64,000 nucleotides of DNA from Clostridia bacterium (GCA_017462795.1 JAFTQL010000015.1:1-64000); one strand, 5' to 3'; counted from the first letter of the stretch, positions 50,955 through 58,634 are shown. The notes: generated by a model from the letters alone, not told the origin. A program made the numbers and translations.

Positions 50955-51605
50955 TTAAGCCTCGTTTGAGGTCTCGAGGAATATAACTATTTTTCTGTTG
51001 TTCTCGGAGCCGATGGAATTGGTGGAGACACCATCGATATTCTGTATCTCAGAGTGGATTATGCGTCTCTCATAGGGGTTCATGGGCTCAAGCATAACGC
51101 TCTTCTTGTACTTCTGCACCTTAGCCGCCATTCTTCTTGCGAGGGCGCGGAGCGTTTCCTCACGCTTGGCGCGGTAGCCCTCAACGTCAACGGTGATCTT
51201 GACATAAGGATCCTTCTTTCCGTCAACGCGCTTGTTGGCGGCGAGGTTTGCGAGGTACTGGAGGGAGTCGAGAGTGTCGCCATGGTGACCGATAAGGATA
51301 GCGGCGGACTCTCCGTTTACGGAAATTCTCTTTTCTCCGTTGTCGCCGTCGGTCATGGATACCTCGGCTGTAATGCTCATGTCGGCAAGCAGCTTCTCTA
51401 TGAATTCAAGGGCTCTTGCCTCACCGCCCTCGGTGTAGGTCGCGGAGATCTTAGCGTTCTGCGCGCCGATACCGAACAGACCCTTCTTGGGCTCTTCAAG
51501 CACGGTGTATTCTATTTTGTCTGCACCGGGAGCGCCAAGCTCTTTTACAGCGAGAGCAACGGCTTCCTCGATGGTCTTAGCTGATGTGATAACTTCTTTT
51601 TTCAC
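50955..51605 (-). CDS. jag: RNA-binding protein Jag/KhpB
   Basis: The 216-residue protein has the three Jag parts: an N-terminal Jag_N domain (residues 1-50, KKEVITSAKTIEEAVALAV, KKGLFGIG), a KH domain with GHHGDTLDSLQYLANLA (GxxG as GHHG), and a C-terminal R3H domain with RRMAAKVQKYKKSVMLEPMN and RRIIHSEIQ. It binds RNA, with KhpA in other Firmicutes, and influences cell division and elongation. It begins 3 bases after the yidC stop. Confidence 0.94.
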   Translation of the reverse strand: MKKEVITSAKTIEEAVALAVKELGAPGADKIEYTVLEEPKKGLFGIGAQNAKISATYTEGGEARALEFIEKLLADMSITAEVSMTDGDNGEKRISVNGESAAILIGHHGDTLDSLQYLANLAANKRVDGKKDPYVKITVDVEGYRAKREETLRALARRMAAKVQKYKKSVMLEPMNPYERRIIHSEIQNIDGVSTNSIGSENNRKIVIFLETSNEA

Positions 51606-51608
51606 TTT

Positions 51609-52868
51609 TTATTCTCCGTCTGTGTTATTATTATTGTCGGTATTTGCCTCTGCTGCTGTGTCTGCGGTGTCCTTGGTCTCTGTGGCTTTGGCAGTATCTG
51701 TCTGCTTTTCGGTCTTCTTTGCCTGCTTTTCCTTGTTCTGCTCGTCTCTGTCGTCCTTCTTTACCGAAGCCGTGCCGAGAACGCCCTTTCTGGAGCTTGC
51801 AGCCTTCTTTGCGGCATCCTCCGCTGCCTGAGCCTCAAGAGCCTCACGGCGGCGTCTGCCTGCCTCTGCGGTGTCCTCAAAGTCCTCGTCGTCGATATGG
51901 TGGAGAGAACGAACAACTCTGCCCGATTTATTCTTGGGAGCTTTTTCAGCCTTGACGTTGTATTCCTTTTCAGCCGCCTTGAAGTCCTCCTCTGTAAACT
52001 TGGGGGCGGGCATAGCATAGCGTAGAGATACCTGCTTTACAACGCCCAGCAAGCTCTTGAAGATCCAGTAAACACCGATAGCAGCGGGGACGTTGAACGC
52101 GATGAATACACTGAACAGCGGCATCATCCAGTCCATCATCTGGTTGGAGCAGCCTGTTGCCTTGTCCACAGCCTCGGGCTGATAGGTCATTCTTCTTGTC
52201 ATCTTCATGCTGAAGAAATAAGAAAGGAAGGTCAGCACGGGAACAAGCAGCAGCCAGTTGAATTCCGTCAGTCTGGGGAACGCGCCGAGGTCGATAGCGC
52301 CGCCGAATATTTCAAGGTTGGGAAGGTTGTTGAATACCTCCTCCGTCATACCCTCCACATTCCTGACGCTTTCGTAGCCCATGGATTTGATCTGGCTGAG
52401 GAAACGGATGCTCTGAGACGCCTGATAGGTCTCTCCCGTTACGCCGCTTGCCAGCCTTGCGAGCTGATCGATAGCGGAGTCGGACAGCTGAGTGATATAC
52501 TTCAGGGGGTGCATTACGATATTGTACAGCGCGATGATGATAGGGAACTGGATAAGAGTGGGGAGACAACCGCCCATGGGGTTGAAGCCTTCCTTCTGAT
52601 AGAGCTCCTGTATCTCCTGCTGCATCTTCTGCTTTGTAACGTTATCGTCACGCCCTGCGTACTTTTTGCGGATAGCCATTTCCTTGGGGCGGAGCTTTGC
52701 CTGCTTATTTGAATTTTTCTGTTGCTTTATACCGAAGGGGAGCAGGAGTATCTCAACGATCAGGGCGAATATGAGAAGCGTAAACATATAGTTGTTGTTT
52801 ACGAGATCGTTGCAGAATCTGATCACCCAGCTCATCGGTATATTGATAATATCCCAAAGTGAACTCAT
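51609..52868 (-). CDS. yidC: Membrane protein insertase YidC/OxaA
   Basis: The 419-residue protein has the YidC2 core: helices from residue 28, MQQEIQELYQKEGFNPMGGC with the cytoplasmic coiled hairpin, LPTLIQFPIIIALYNIV, and later helices near 205-230 and 250-285. The acidic and lysine-rich C-terminal tail (about 110 residues) is long and low in complexity; it may contact ribosomes. It inserts proteins into the membrane alone or with Sec. The order rpmH-rnpA-yidD-yidC-jag is the classic Firmicute block. Confidence 0.95.
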   Translation of the reverse strand: MSSLWDIINIPMSWVIRFCNDLVNNNYMFTLLIFALIVEILLLPFGIKQQKNSNKQAKLRPKEMAIRKKYAGRDDNVTKQKMQQEIQELYQKEGFNPMGGCLPTLIQFPIIIALYNIVMHPLKYITQLSDSAIDQLARLASGVTGETYQASQSIRFLSQIKSMGYESVRNVEGMTEEVFNNLPNLEIFGGAIDLGAFPRLTEFNWLLLVPVLTFLSYFFSMKMTRRMTYQPEAVDKATGCSNQMMDWMMPLFSVFIAFNVPAAIGVYWIFKSLLGVVKQVSLRYAMPAPKFTEEDFKAAEKEYNVKAEKAPKNKSGRVVRSLHHIDDEDFEDTAEAGRRRREALEAQAAEDAAKKAASSRKGVLGTASVKKDDRDEQNKEKQAKKTEKQTDTAKATETKDTADTAAEANTDNNNNTDGE

Positions 52869-52949
52869 GTGAATAATAGTTTCCGCGGTTGGGTCCTCGC
52901 GGAAAATCCTCTCTTTTGTTTTTGTTTTTAACTGTTTTTCTGGGGTCGG

Positions 52950-53279
52950 TTACCGACCTTCTGCGGTATCGTCATCGTCACGGGCCGCAGCCCCGTTTTT
53001 GGAATTGTATTCTTTCACGTTCTCCATGTCGTATTTCGGTATTTTCTTGTGCTTGCCCCATTTTCTCTCGGGCACGGGATCGTAACCGCCCACCGAGAAG
53101 GGATTACAGCGCAGAATGCGCCACACAGTCAGACCGAATCCGACAAAAAAGCCTCGTTTCATAAATGCCTCAAGGGCATAGGCAGAGCATGTAGGAGAGA
53201 ACCTGCATGTCGGAGTTCGTTTCAGCGGTGATAAGAATTTCCTGTAAAAGCGGATCAGCCAAGCGCAAACATACTTCAT
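52950..53279 (-). CDS. yidD: Membrane protein insertion efficiency factor YidD
   Basis: The 109-residue protein shows the YidD core [37 protein letters not shown], and [17 protein letters not shown] with its three cysteines. The core ends near residue 80; an added polar tail of about 30 residues ([20 protein letters not shown] and acidic end) is longer than usual. It lies at the membrane and assists YidC. It is 22 bases after rnpA. Confidence 0.94.
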   Translation of the reverse strand: MKYVCAWLIRFYRKFLSPLKRTPTCRFSPTCSAYALEAFMKRGFFVGFGLTVWRILRCNPFSVGGYDPVPERKWGKHKKIPKYDMENVKEYNSKNGAAARDDDDTAEGR

Positions 53280-53301
53280 AATAATATTGCTCTTTTGATT
53301 T

Positions 53302-53688
53302 TTATTTGTTGTCCGTGTTGCGGGACAAAAGTCCCAGCTCTGCGAACGCCGTTCTCAGCTCCTCTGCCACCTCGCCGCTTTTGGCGGAAAGAATGGATGT
53401 GCGGGGGCTGATAACAATAAGATTTCCCGTCCTCAGCTCCTGCTTTACGGAGTCATAGGCGGCGCGGACTACTCTTTTTGCCCGATTGCGCTGTACGGCA
53501 CCGCCGAGCTTTTTGGAGACAGACAGACCCAGCCTGTTGACAAAGAGCTTTTGCGGGTGAGCTTTTTTCAGCTTTTCCGCGGCGAGGTCACGCAGAACGT
53601 ACACCGCCGTATATCTGCCCACACTTCGCTTGCCCTTCCGAAAGGCCTTGTTGTAAAGATGGTGTTCTCTTATTGCAATGTTTTTCAT
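53302..53688 (-). CDS. rnpA: Ribonuclease P protein component
   Basis: The 128-residue basic protein has the RnpA pattern: [34 protein letters not shown] and the RNR box [13 protein letters not shown]. It binds the RNase P RNA and helps process tRNA 5' ends. A terminator-like hairpin lies between it and rpmH, which may lower its level relative to the ribosomal protein. Confidence 0.96.
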   Translation of the reverse strand: MKNIAIREHHLYNKAFRKGKRSVGRYTAVYVLRDLAAEKLKKAHPQKLFVNRLGLSVSKKLGGAVQRNRAKRVVRAAYDSVKQELRTGNLIVISPRTSILSAKSGEVAEELRTAFAELGLLSRNTDNK

Positions 53689-53750
53689 TATACCTACCTG
53701 TTTGCTTTCCCGATTTTATGCGGCGCCTGTGCAAAATGAGCGCCTATACC

Positions 53751-53786
53751 AAAAACCCCGATGAACACAAGGTCATCGGCGGTTTT
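53751..53786 (-). terminator. Hairpin with T tract between rpmH and rnpA
   Basis: On the minus strand CCGATGA (53773-53779 complement) pairs with TCATCGG (53758-53764 complement), followed by GGTTTTT. It may partly terminate the rpmH transcript. Confidence 0.6.
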
Positions 53787-53808
53787 ATGTTGTTGATTTT
53801 CAGGAAAA

Positions 53809-53943
53809 TCAATAGGTCAGTCTTTTTCTGCCTTTTGCGCGTCTTCTCTTCAGGACATTTCTGCCGTCAGCGGTTGCCATTCTCTTTCTGAAACCATGCT
53901 CTTTCTTTCTCTGACGCTTTTTGGGTTGATAAGTTCTAAGCAT
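53809..53943 (-). CDS. rpmH: 50S ribosomal protein L34
   Basis: This 44-residue gene is read on the minus strand from the ATG at 53943; it is short but unmistakable. The product begins [20 protein letters not shown] and ends in [22 protein letters not shown] lies 6 bases before the start, and a TTGACA promoter about 110 bases upstream. L34 is a late-assembly large-subunit protein. In most bacteria it neighbours dnaA and the origin; here dnaA is absent on the other side. Confidence 0.97.
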   Translation of the reverse strand: MLRTYQPKKRQRKKEHGFRKRMATADGRNVLKRRRAKGRKRLTY

Positions 53944-54054
53944 TTCATGCACCTCCTTAATTTTGTTTGTATCCCGGATCACGAGATATCCGGAATATTA
54001 TCCGGAAGCGTGTTGCTTTACAGCCAAATTACGCTTTATACAATGACATCTTAT

Positions 54055-54083
54055 ATTAAACCACATTTTGCTTCATTTGTCAA
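54055..54083 (-). promoter_or_regulatory. Promoter of rpmH
   Basis: On the minus strand TTGACA (54078-54083) and TTTAAT (54055-54060) are 17 bases apart. The leader contains TCCGGA twice (53989-54007), a possible stem. Confidence 0.65.
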
Positions 54084-54133
54084 GAGATTTTTTTCATTTT
54101 TTCGGAATTTCTCAAAAAAATTTTCAAGACATA

Positions 54134-54162
54134 TTGTAATATGAGCAATTTTGTGATATAAT
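54134..54162 (+). promoter_or_regulatory. Promoter of the small toxin mRNA
   Basis: TTGTAA (54134-54139) and TATAAT (54157-54162) have a 17-base spacer. Transcription would start near 54169 and run into the structured leader of a 37-codon gene. Confidence 0.65.
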
Positions 54163-54169
54163 CTACTTT

Positions 54170-54253
54170 GTAGGGTGAGCCCCAATTAGGTGGCGGTTGT
54201 TTCTCCAAGCGGAGAACATTTTCACTCCTTTCGGCAAACGAAGGGAAGTGTCA
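54170..54253 (+). promoter_or_regulatory. Structured leader that hides the toxin ribosome site
   Basis: The leader can fold into a branched structure. Hairpin 1 is TTCTCC-AAGC-GGAGAA (54201-54216). Hairpin 2 is CACTCCTTTCG (54223-54233) with CGAAGGGAAGTG (54239-54250), one bulge. AGGT (54188-54191) can pair with ACCT (54258-54261) to close a three-way junction. The ribosome site AAGGGA (54241-54246) lies within the 3' arm of hairpin 2, so translation should be restrained in the folded RNA, as in known type I toxin mRNAs. Confidence 0.6.
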
Positions 54254-54367
54254 ATGTACCTTACATATACAGAGCTTTCTGGCTTTTTTATGTTTATTGT
54301 AGTTCTTGTTGAACTTGTATATAATATCACGCGAAAAAATAACCGCCTTCTCTCGCTAAAAAGTTAG
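54254..54367 (+). CDS. Putative type I toxin: 37-residue single-helix membrane peptide (holin-like/TxpA-like)
   Basis: ATG 54254 to TAG 54365-54367 encodes 37 residues. The N-terminus MYLTYTELSG leads into a hydrophobic helix FFMFIVVLVELVY, then a basic tail with TRKNNR. This plan (short polar head with Thr/Tyr/Glu, one helix, basic tail) is that of Firmicute holin-like type I toxins. AAGGGA is 7 bases before the ATG but folded into a leader hairpin. A convergent short RNA with its own promoter overlaps the 3' end of the gene. Toxicity is inferred from structure and context only. Confidence 0.62.
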   Translation: MYLTYTELSGFFMFIVVLVELVYNITRKNNRLLSLKS

Positions 54368-54423
54368 GCGGTTATTTTCTGATCACTGACATGAGACGAC
54401 CGTCGTCGGGTGTCTCACCTTGT
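54333..54423 (-). ncRNA. Putative antitoxin RNA, convergent and overlapping the toxin 3' end
   Basis: From a consensus promoter at 54430-54458 a transcript would start near 54423 and end at the terminator 54336-54378. It would be about 90 nucleotides, with a 5' stem GAGAC/GTCTC (54394-54417 region) and the terminator stem. Its 3' half is complementary to the last 35 bases or so of the toxin gene, including the stop codon. The arrangement resembles txpA/RatA of Bacillus, in which the antitoxin RNA pairs with the toxin mRNA 3' end. Confidence 0.6.
54336..54378. terminator. Shared bidirectional terminator of the toxin and antitoxin transcripts
   Basis: AAAATAACCGCCT (54336-54348) pairs with AGGCGGTTATTTT (54366-54378), a 13-bp perfect stem. 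The minus-strand side ends in six T. The toxin stop codon lies at the right arm. Confidence 0.85.
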
Positions 54424-54429
54424 ATTCTT

Positions 54430-54458
54430 GTTATAAACGATTTTTGCCTCTTTGTCAA
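54430..54458 (-). promoter_or_regulatory. Promoter of the antitoxin RNA
   Basis: On the minus strand TTGACA (54453-54458) and TATAAC (54430-54435) are 17 bases apart. It is closer to consensus than the toxin promoter, which would give excess antitoxin. Confidence 0.65.
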
Positions 54459-54537
54459 TAGGTTTGCATAAAAATATTTTAGTGCTTTGTTACTCCTTAT
54501 ATAATACATAGATTTTCAGTAAAAAGGGGGGGATGTA

Positions 54538-55569
54538 TTGGATATCATCAAGGAAGATGCGTTCCGAAAGCTGATGAAAAAGGGACTTTCGGGCGGATAC
54601 CTTTTCTTCGGGGACGAGGACTATATGAAGGCGTATTCAGTGAATGCCGCAAGGCAGTCGGTGTGCGCTGACCAGACTTTTGCGCTCTTCAACGATATGC
54701 GCATCGATGTAATGGATTACAGCGCGGGCGCTCTGCTTGACGCGCTTATGCCTCTGCCGATGATGAGCGACTCAAAGATAGTTACCGTCAACGGACTGAA
54801 CGTAAACGCGCTCAGACCCAAGGAGCTTGACGACCTCTGCGAGGTGCTGGAGGCGCTTGCGGAGTACGACTATAACGTGCTTATTATTTCCGTCCCCGCC
54901 ACGCAGATAGAAGAGGGAAATCTGCCAAAATACCCATCCGCCATACTCAAAAGGCTGGGTGAATATATCACCCCCGTCCATTTTGAAACGGTGGCGGGCG
55001 CAAGGCTTGTGTCATGGGTGGGTAAGCATTTCGGGCATAACGGAGTAAATGCCGCGCCCGATGTCTGCGCTTTCCTCATAGACTATGCGGGCAAGTCCAT
55101 GTACACGCTGTCAAACGAGACTGAGAAGCTGGCTTACTATGTGTTGCAGAACGGCAGAGATACCGTCACTAAGGAGGACGTGTTTAATGTTTCCATAGCG
55201 GAGATATCCACTGACGCGTTCACACTCGCAAATGCCATTCTTGACGGCAGGAGCGAGGACGCAATGAACGCCCTTGGGGTGATGAAATTCAGGAGGGTAG
55301 AGCCGGTCATACTTCTCTCCGAGGTATCAAGAGTTATATGCGATCTGATGTCGGTCAAGTCACTTGCCGAGGCGGGCTGTTCTGTCCCCGAGATAGCGTC
55401 GATACTCAAAATGAATGAATATAAAACAAGGATCTATGCCCAAGGCGCGGCACAAAAGTCCGTCGCCAAGCTCAAGGTAGCCGTCAACCTCTGCGCGGAG
55501 GCCGACATAGCCCTTAAGCTCTCACCGCAAGGCTATATCGCCATAGAAAAGCTGATATGCAGCTTGTGA
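54538..55569 (+). CDS. holA: DNA polymerase III delta subunit
   Basis: The gene starts at TTG 54538 behind a G-rich ribosome site (AGGGGGGG). The 343-residue protein has the clamp-loader delta plan: an AAA-like N-terminal domain with SGGYLFFGDEDYMKAYSVNA, the segment MPLPMMSDSKIVTVNGLNVN, and a C-terminal helical collar (FRRVEPVILLSEVSRVICDL). Delta opens the beta clamp in the loader complex. It is a single gene here, with element A copy 3 as likely terminator. Confidence 0.92.
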   Translation: MDIIKEDAFRKLMKKGLSGGYLFFGDEDYMKAYSVNAARQSVCADQTFALFNDMRIDVMDYSAGALLDALMPLPMMSDSKIVTVNGLNVNALRPKELDDLCEVLEALAEYDYNVLIISVPATQIEEGNLPKYPSAILKRLGEYITPVHFETVAGARLVSWVGKHFGHNGVNAAPDVCAFLIDYAGKSMYTLSNETEKLAYYVLQNGRDTVTKEDVFNVSIAEISTDAFTLANAILDGRSEDAMNALGVMKFRRVEPVILLSEVSRVICDLMSVKSLAEAGCSVPEIASILKMNEYKTRIYAQGAAQKSVAKLKVAVNLCAEADIALKLSPQGYIAIEKLICSL

Positions 55570-55579
55570 TGGGGTAAAG

Positions 55580-55659
55580 AATATTGTTTTGTGAGTAAGT
55601 GATTATCTGTATTTCATAAGGAAGAAACCCGGTGGCCGCGTGCCTTGCGGGTTTCATTT
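55580..55659 (-). repeat. Dispersed intergenic element A, copy 3 (reverse orientation)
   Basis: Read on the minus strand it begins with hairpin GAAACCC/GGGTTTC (55624-55655 region), then CTTATGAAATACAG and a block ATAATCACTTACTCACAAAA ending in AATATT (55580). Compared with copy 1, the block differs at few positions while the hairpin arms are wholly different but still complementary. The hairpin can terminate holA transcription. Confidence 0.72.
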
Positions 55660-55699
55660 AACTTATAGGTTACTTTATTTTAAAATCGACGTAAACCCC

Positions 55700-55728
55700 T
55701 TGATTTTGCGGAGAATTTGTGGTACAAT
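55700..55728 (+). promoter_or_regulatory. Promoter of smpB
   Basis: TTGATT (55700-55705) and TACAAT (55723-55728) are 17 bases apart, about 45 bases before the smpB start. It may also serve ssrA. Confidence 0.7.
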
Positions 55729-55772
55729 AATAAAGTGCGCGGCGCAGACTTGGAGAAAGGAGAGTGATTTCC

Positions 55773-56249
55773 GTGGCGGAAAAGAAAACGGGTACAAAGA
55801 TCATCGCCCAGAATAAGAAGGCGTATCATGAATATTTCGTTGACGATAAGTACGAGGCGGGTATCGCGCTCTTCGGAACTGAGGTCAAAAGCATTCGCGC
55901 GGGTGCTGTCAATCTCAAGGATTCGTATTGCTCCTTTAAGAACGGAGAGCTTTATGTGCTGGGTATGCACGTAAGTCCTTATGAGAAGGGAAATATCTTC
56001 AACCGCGAGCCGCTCAGAGAGCGCAAGCTGCTGATGCACAGAAGAGAGCTTAATAAGCTGTTCGGTCTGGTATCGCAAAAGGGACTGACGCTTGTGCCGC
56101 TGTCACTGTACTTTTCGGGAAAGAATGTTAAGGCGGAGGTCGGACTTTGTCGAGGCAAAAAGCTTTATGATAAGCGCGACGTTGCGGCGGAGAAGCAGGC
56201 ATCAAGGGAAATGGACAGACGCATCAAGGATCAGTCGAGATATGATTGA
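55773..56249 (+). CDS. smpB: SsrA-binding protein SmpB
   Basis: The start is GTG 55773, with AAAGGAG 10 bases upstream; GTG 55764 is too close to that site. The 158-residue protein has the SmpB beta-barrel: [39 protein letters not shown], and [15 protein letters not shown], and ends in the basic tail [11 protein letters not shown] that forms a helix in the ribosome channel. It delivers tmRNA to stalled ribosomes. The ssrA gene follows 50 bases downstream. Confidence 0.96.
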   Translation: MAEKKTGTKIIAQNKKAYHEYFVDDKYEAGIALFGTEVKSIRAGAVNLKDSYCSFKNGELYVLGMHVSPYEKGNIFNREPLRERKLLMHRRELNKLFGLVSQKGLTLVPLSLYFSGKNVKAEVGLCRGKKLYDKRDVAAEKQASREMDRRIKDQSRYD

Positions 56250-56299
56250 TCTCTCAATACCTTTTCATTTTTCACTATTACTTCTTACTTTAATTACAT

Positions 56300-56669
56300 G
56301 GGCCCGTAAAGGTTTCGACGGGGATTTTGAGGTATAATAAGCGGGTAGAGCCGGGCAATCTCTATAAAGGCCCAAACTTAAATATAAACGCTAACGATAG
56401 AAACGTTGCAATGGCTGCCTGATGGCAGTGCCGCGGCATAACGCCGCCCGTTCCTCCGAGGAGTATCGCGACCTCGGACTGAGCGTCATTTAAGCGGTGA
56501 ACGTGCGTCGGTGTTTCGCCATTGAGCCGACCACGCAGAAAATGGCTACCCAAGGAAGTGGCTTGTCCGCTGACTGCTCCCAAGGGGAAATATAATCAAC
56601 GGAATGCACCCGGAGAAAGTTATATCAAGAGGTTTTCGGACAGGGGTTCGACTCCCCTCGGGTCCACCA
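56300..56669 (+). ncRNA. ssrA: Transfer-messenger RNA (tmRNA)
   Basis: The RNA is about 370 nucleotides. The 5' end GGGCCCGTAAAGGTTTCGAC pairs with the 3' end CGGGTCC-ACCA (7-bp acceptor stem with a G-U), and the T-arm is AGGGGTTCGACTCCCCT. The CCA end is encoded. The tag frame begins at GCT 56390 and stops at TGA 56420-56422, giving ANDRNVAMAA. With SmpB it rescues ribosomes stalled on broken mRNAs and marks the products for proteolysis. No strong promoter is seen just before it (only TTTAAT at 56289-56294), so it may depend on smpB transcription. Confidence 0.97.
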
Positions 56670-56711
56670 AAAAAGCTATGGAGCGAAAAAATTTCGCTCC
56701 ATAGCTTTTTT
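56669..56711 (+). terminator. Strong terminator of tmRNA
   Basis: GCTATGGAGCGAAA (56675-56688) pairs with TTTCGCTCCATAGC (56692-56705), extended by A/T pairs, loop AAA, with a T tract. Confidence 0.88.
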
Positions 56712-56712
56712 A

Positions 56713-57012
56713 TTGGACCCATACAAATGGGAGTCGAACGCAGCGAACAAAACAACCCGGTGAGTTGTTTTGGAGCGGTGACCGAAGAATTTTGCGAAGT
56801 ATAACAAAAGAGAAAACCAGAAATACTTCGCAAAATTCAAGAACGACTCCCCTCGGGAAATGCGGATGAAGGAGAACACGCCGTGTTCTCCCTATGGCTT
56901 TTTTGTAAATCAAATGGAGGGAGTCGAACGGGGGCGCAATGAATGACAGTCCGGGGGACTGTCAGAACGCACTCTGACCGAGCCCGCAGGCGAGACCGAC
57001 TCCCCTCGGGTC
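56713..57012. repeat. Array of tmRNA 3'-end-like modules bounded by GGGAGTCG and CGACTCCC
   Basis: CGACTCCCCTCGGG, part of the tmRNA 3' end (56649-56662), recurs exactly at 56844-56857 and 56997-57010, the last continuing GTC. The inverted form GGGAGTCGAAC occurs at 56729-56739 and 56919-56929. Two modules result: 56729-56857 and 56919-57010. Module 1 holds a 9-bp stem (56748-56772) and a 16-bp perfect stem (56787-56802 with 56823-56838). Module 2 holds a 9-bp stem (56944-56964). Between them is a GGAGAACAC hairpin with a T tract. No gene is present. Confidence 0.85.
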
Positions 57013-57062
57013 TTCTATAAAAAATCAGTATAATGCAGTAAAACTTTTATAATATGTCAATT

Positions 57063-58634
57063 TCAAAGGTAGTGAATCGTTGCTGAAGACGGAACACTGG
57101 CAGTATAAGCAAATTTATTCCATTCGGCTTCTGTTCCATGGTAATAAATATCTGTAAGAGATCTGCAACTTTTGAAGGTATATCCTCCAAAAGATGTTAT
57201 GCTGTGAGGTATGGTAACTGTTCGAAGATCCCTACAATTACAAAAAGCATATTGTCCTACTATTCTTATACTATCCGAAAATACAACACTTGTAATTCCA
57301 GAACATCCGTAAAATGCGTAAGCACTTACAGATGTATTATTAGGGATGATCAACTCCGTTATAAGTTCTCCGTTTAAATACAGATATCCCATATTACTAA
57401 GTGGGTTGCAAGAATGTGTTGCAAATTTTATCTCACACCAAGCGGCTAAATCGGAGATATTTACTTCCATAAGGTTGGAACACCCGCTAAAGACATTGCC
57501 GCCCCTAATTTCTGTTATTGTTGATGGTATTGTAATGCTTACCAGATCGGAATAATAAAAAGCTGATGCGCCAATGTATGTAACTCCTTCGGGAATTATG
57601 ATGCTTGTAATATCTTCCCAATCAAATGCCTTCGCTCCTATTCCTACTACATCCTCGCCACTTGGCGAAATTGCGGGAATAATGATATTTTTGTCTTTGC
57701 AAGTTCCAATATCGGAAACATAGCATGTTCCGTCTCCATTGGACACATATACCAATCCTTCGCTGATCCTTTGTTTACCGCATCTTATGCAAACATCATT
57801 TGCATAACGGTGTCCGAGTTTTGGCTTTTCGACATATGAGGAATATCCGCACCTCGAGCATGTCTCATAAGAATCCCAACCGTTGTCTGTGCATGTGGGC
57901 TCCTGGGCGCTGTGTGTGCGTGTGTCATGACCCAAATTCGGAATCTCGGTATATGTGGAATATTCACATCTTGTGCATGCTTCGTAAGAATACCATCCCA
58001 CTGTTGTACAGGAGGGATCTTTTTTATTATATTTTGTCGTGTCGTGTCCAAGCGACGGTATAGACAGCTCTTTCTGATTGCTGTAGGCTTGACCGTCATG
58101 GATTATTGTGGCTGTATACAGTATTTTTCCGCTTTTGGTACAGGTCGCGGAAGTTACGGTTTTTTCGGATATGCTTGCTGTGACCTGTGTTGTGTGTGTA
58201 CCGTCATTCTTACATGTAAGTGTAGCTTTGGCGGCTGTGTATCCACTCCAATCCCACACTATATTTTCACCATCGTAATCATGACCGATTTGATCGATGG
58301 ATTCTTGCTCAACAATAATAAGACCGCAGGCGGAGCAATGCTTTCCCAATGTCAGACCTGACTGAGTGCAGGTGGGAGATACTTCTTTATCTTCCACTTC
58401 GGTGTGCCCTATGGGTTCTATGGTGCGTATTTCCTCATCTTCACAGTCGTTACATACGCGTATTTTTGTTCCGCTTGCTGTGCAGGTTGGAGCATTGACT
58501 GTCCAATCGCCGTAATCATGTTCCTCGCAGACTGCGTCATCCGAAGGAGATGTGGCTTCTTGTTTACAGGCAATAAAAAGGATCGACAATACGACAAGCA
58601 GTATTGTCATAATTGTAAGAGAGAGTTTTTTCAT
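57063..58634 (-). CDS. Lipoprotein with cysteine-pair repeats and BspA-type leucine-rich repeats
   Basis: The start is the ATG at 58634 behind GGAGGAAAAAC. The 523-residue protein has a lipobox ILFIAC (Cys near 23). Residues 35-310 hold repeats with CxxC pairs and a GHD or GHT turn, for example APTCTASGTKIRVCNDCEDE, EPTCTDNGWDSYETCSRCGY. Residues 330-520 are LRR_5 (BspA-like) repeats such as GVTYIGASAFYYSDLVSITI. Such proteins sit on the cell surface and bind host or particle ligands. A long structured leader precedes the gene. Its base composition is more AT-rich than its neighbours, which may mean acquisition. Confidence 0.85.
   Translation of the reverse strand: MKKLSLTIMTILLVVLSILFIACKQEATSPSDDAVCEEHDYGDWTVNAPTCTASGTKIRVCNDCEDEEIRTIEPIGHTEVEDKEVSPTCTQSGLTLGKHCSACGLIIVEQESIDQIGHDYDGENIVWDWSGYTAAKATLTCKNDGTHTTQVTASISEKTVTSATCTKSGKILYTATIIHDGQAYSNQKELSIPSLGHDTTKYNKKDPSCTTVGWYSYEACTRCEYSTYTEIPNLGHDTRTHSAQEPTCTDNGWDSYETCSRCGYSSYVEKPKLGHRYANDVCIRCGKQRISEGLVYVSNGDGTCYVSDIGTCKDKNIIIPAISPSGEDVVGIGAKAFDWEDITSIIIPEGVTYIGASAFYYSDLVSITIPSTITEIRGGNVFSGCSNLMEVNISDLAAWCEIKFATHSCNPLSNMGYLYLNGELITELIIPNNTSVSAYAFYGCSGITSVVFSDSIRIVGQYAFCNCRDLRTVTIPHSITSFGGYTFKSCRSLTDIYYHGTEAEWNKFAYTASVPSSATIHYL

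Noticed and set aside
54170-54290. Known riboswitch or SRP/6S RNA at the branched structure
   Set aside because: None of the conserved cores I know (T-box, purine, TPP, c-di-GMP, SRP) is present, and the structure is explained as a toxin mRNA leader.
54297-54325. A second promoter-like pair TTGTAG-17-TATAAT inside the small toxin gene
   Set aside because: It would give a transcript of about 45 bases that runs directly into the terminator. It is more likely chance in AT-rich coding sequence.
53944-54537. Possible replication origin beside rpmH
   Set aside because: No DnaA box cluster or dnaA gene is visible; the region is explained by the rpmH promoter and the toxin-antitoxin-like locus.
56546-56833. 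Antisense reading frame over the ssrA 3' end with an EGSRTPVRK-like segment
   Set aside because: This is a well-known false gene type produced by translating the complement of tRNA or tmRNA 3' ends.
56713-57012. tRNA genes in the modules after ssrA
   Set aside because: Only T-arm-like pieces are present; no D-arm, anticodon arm or complete acceptor stem can be formed.
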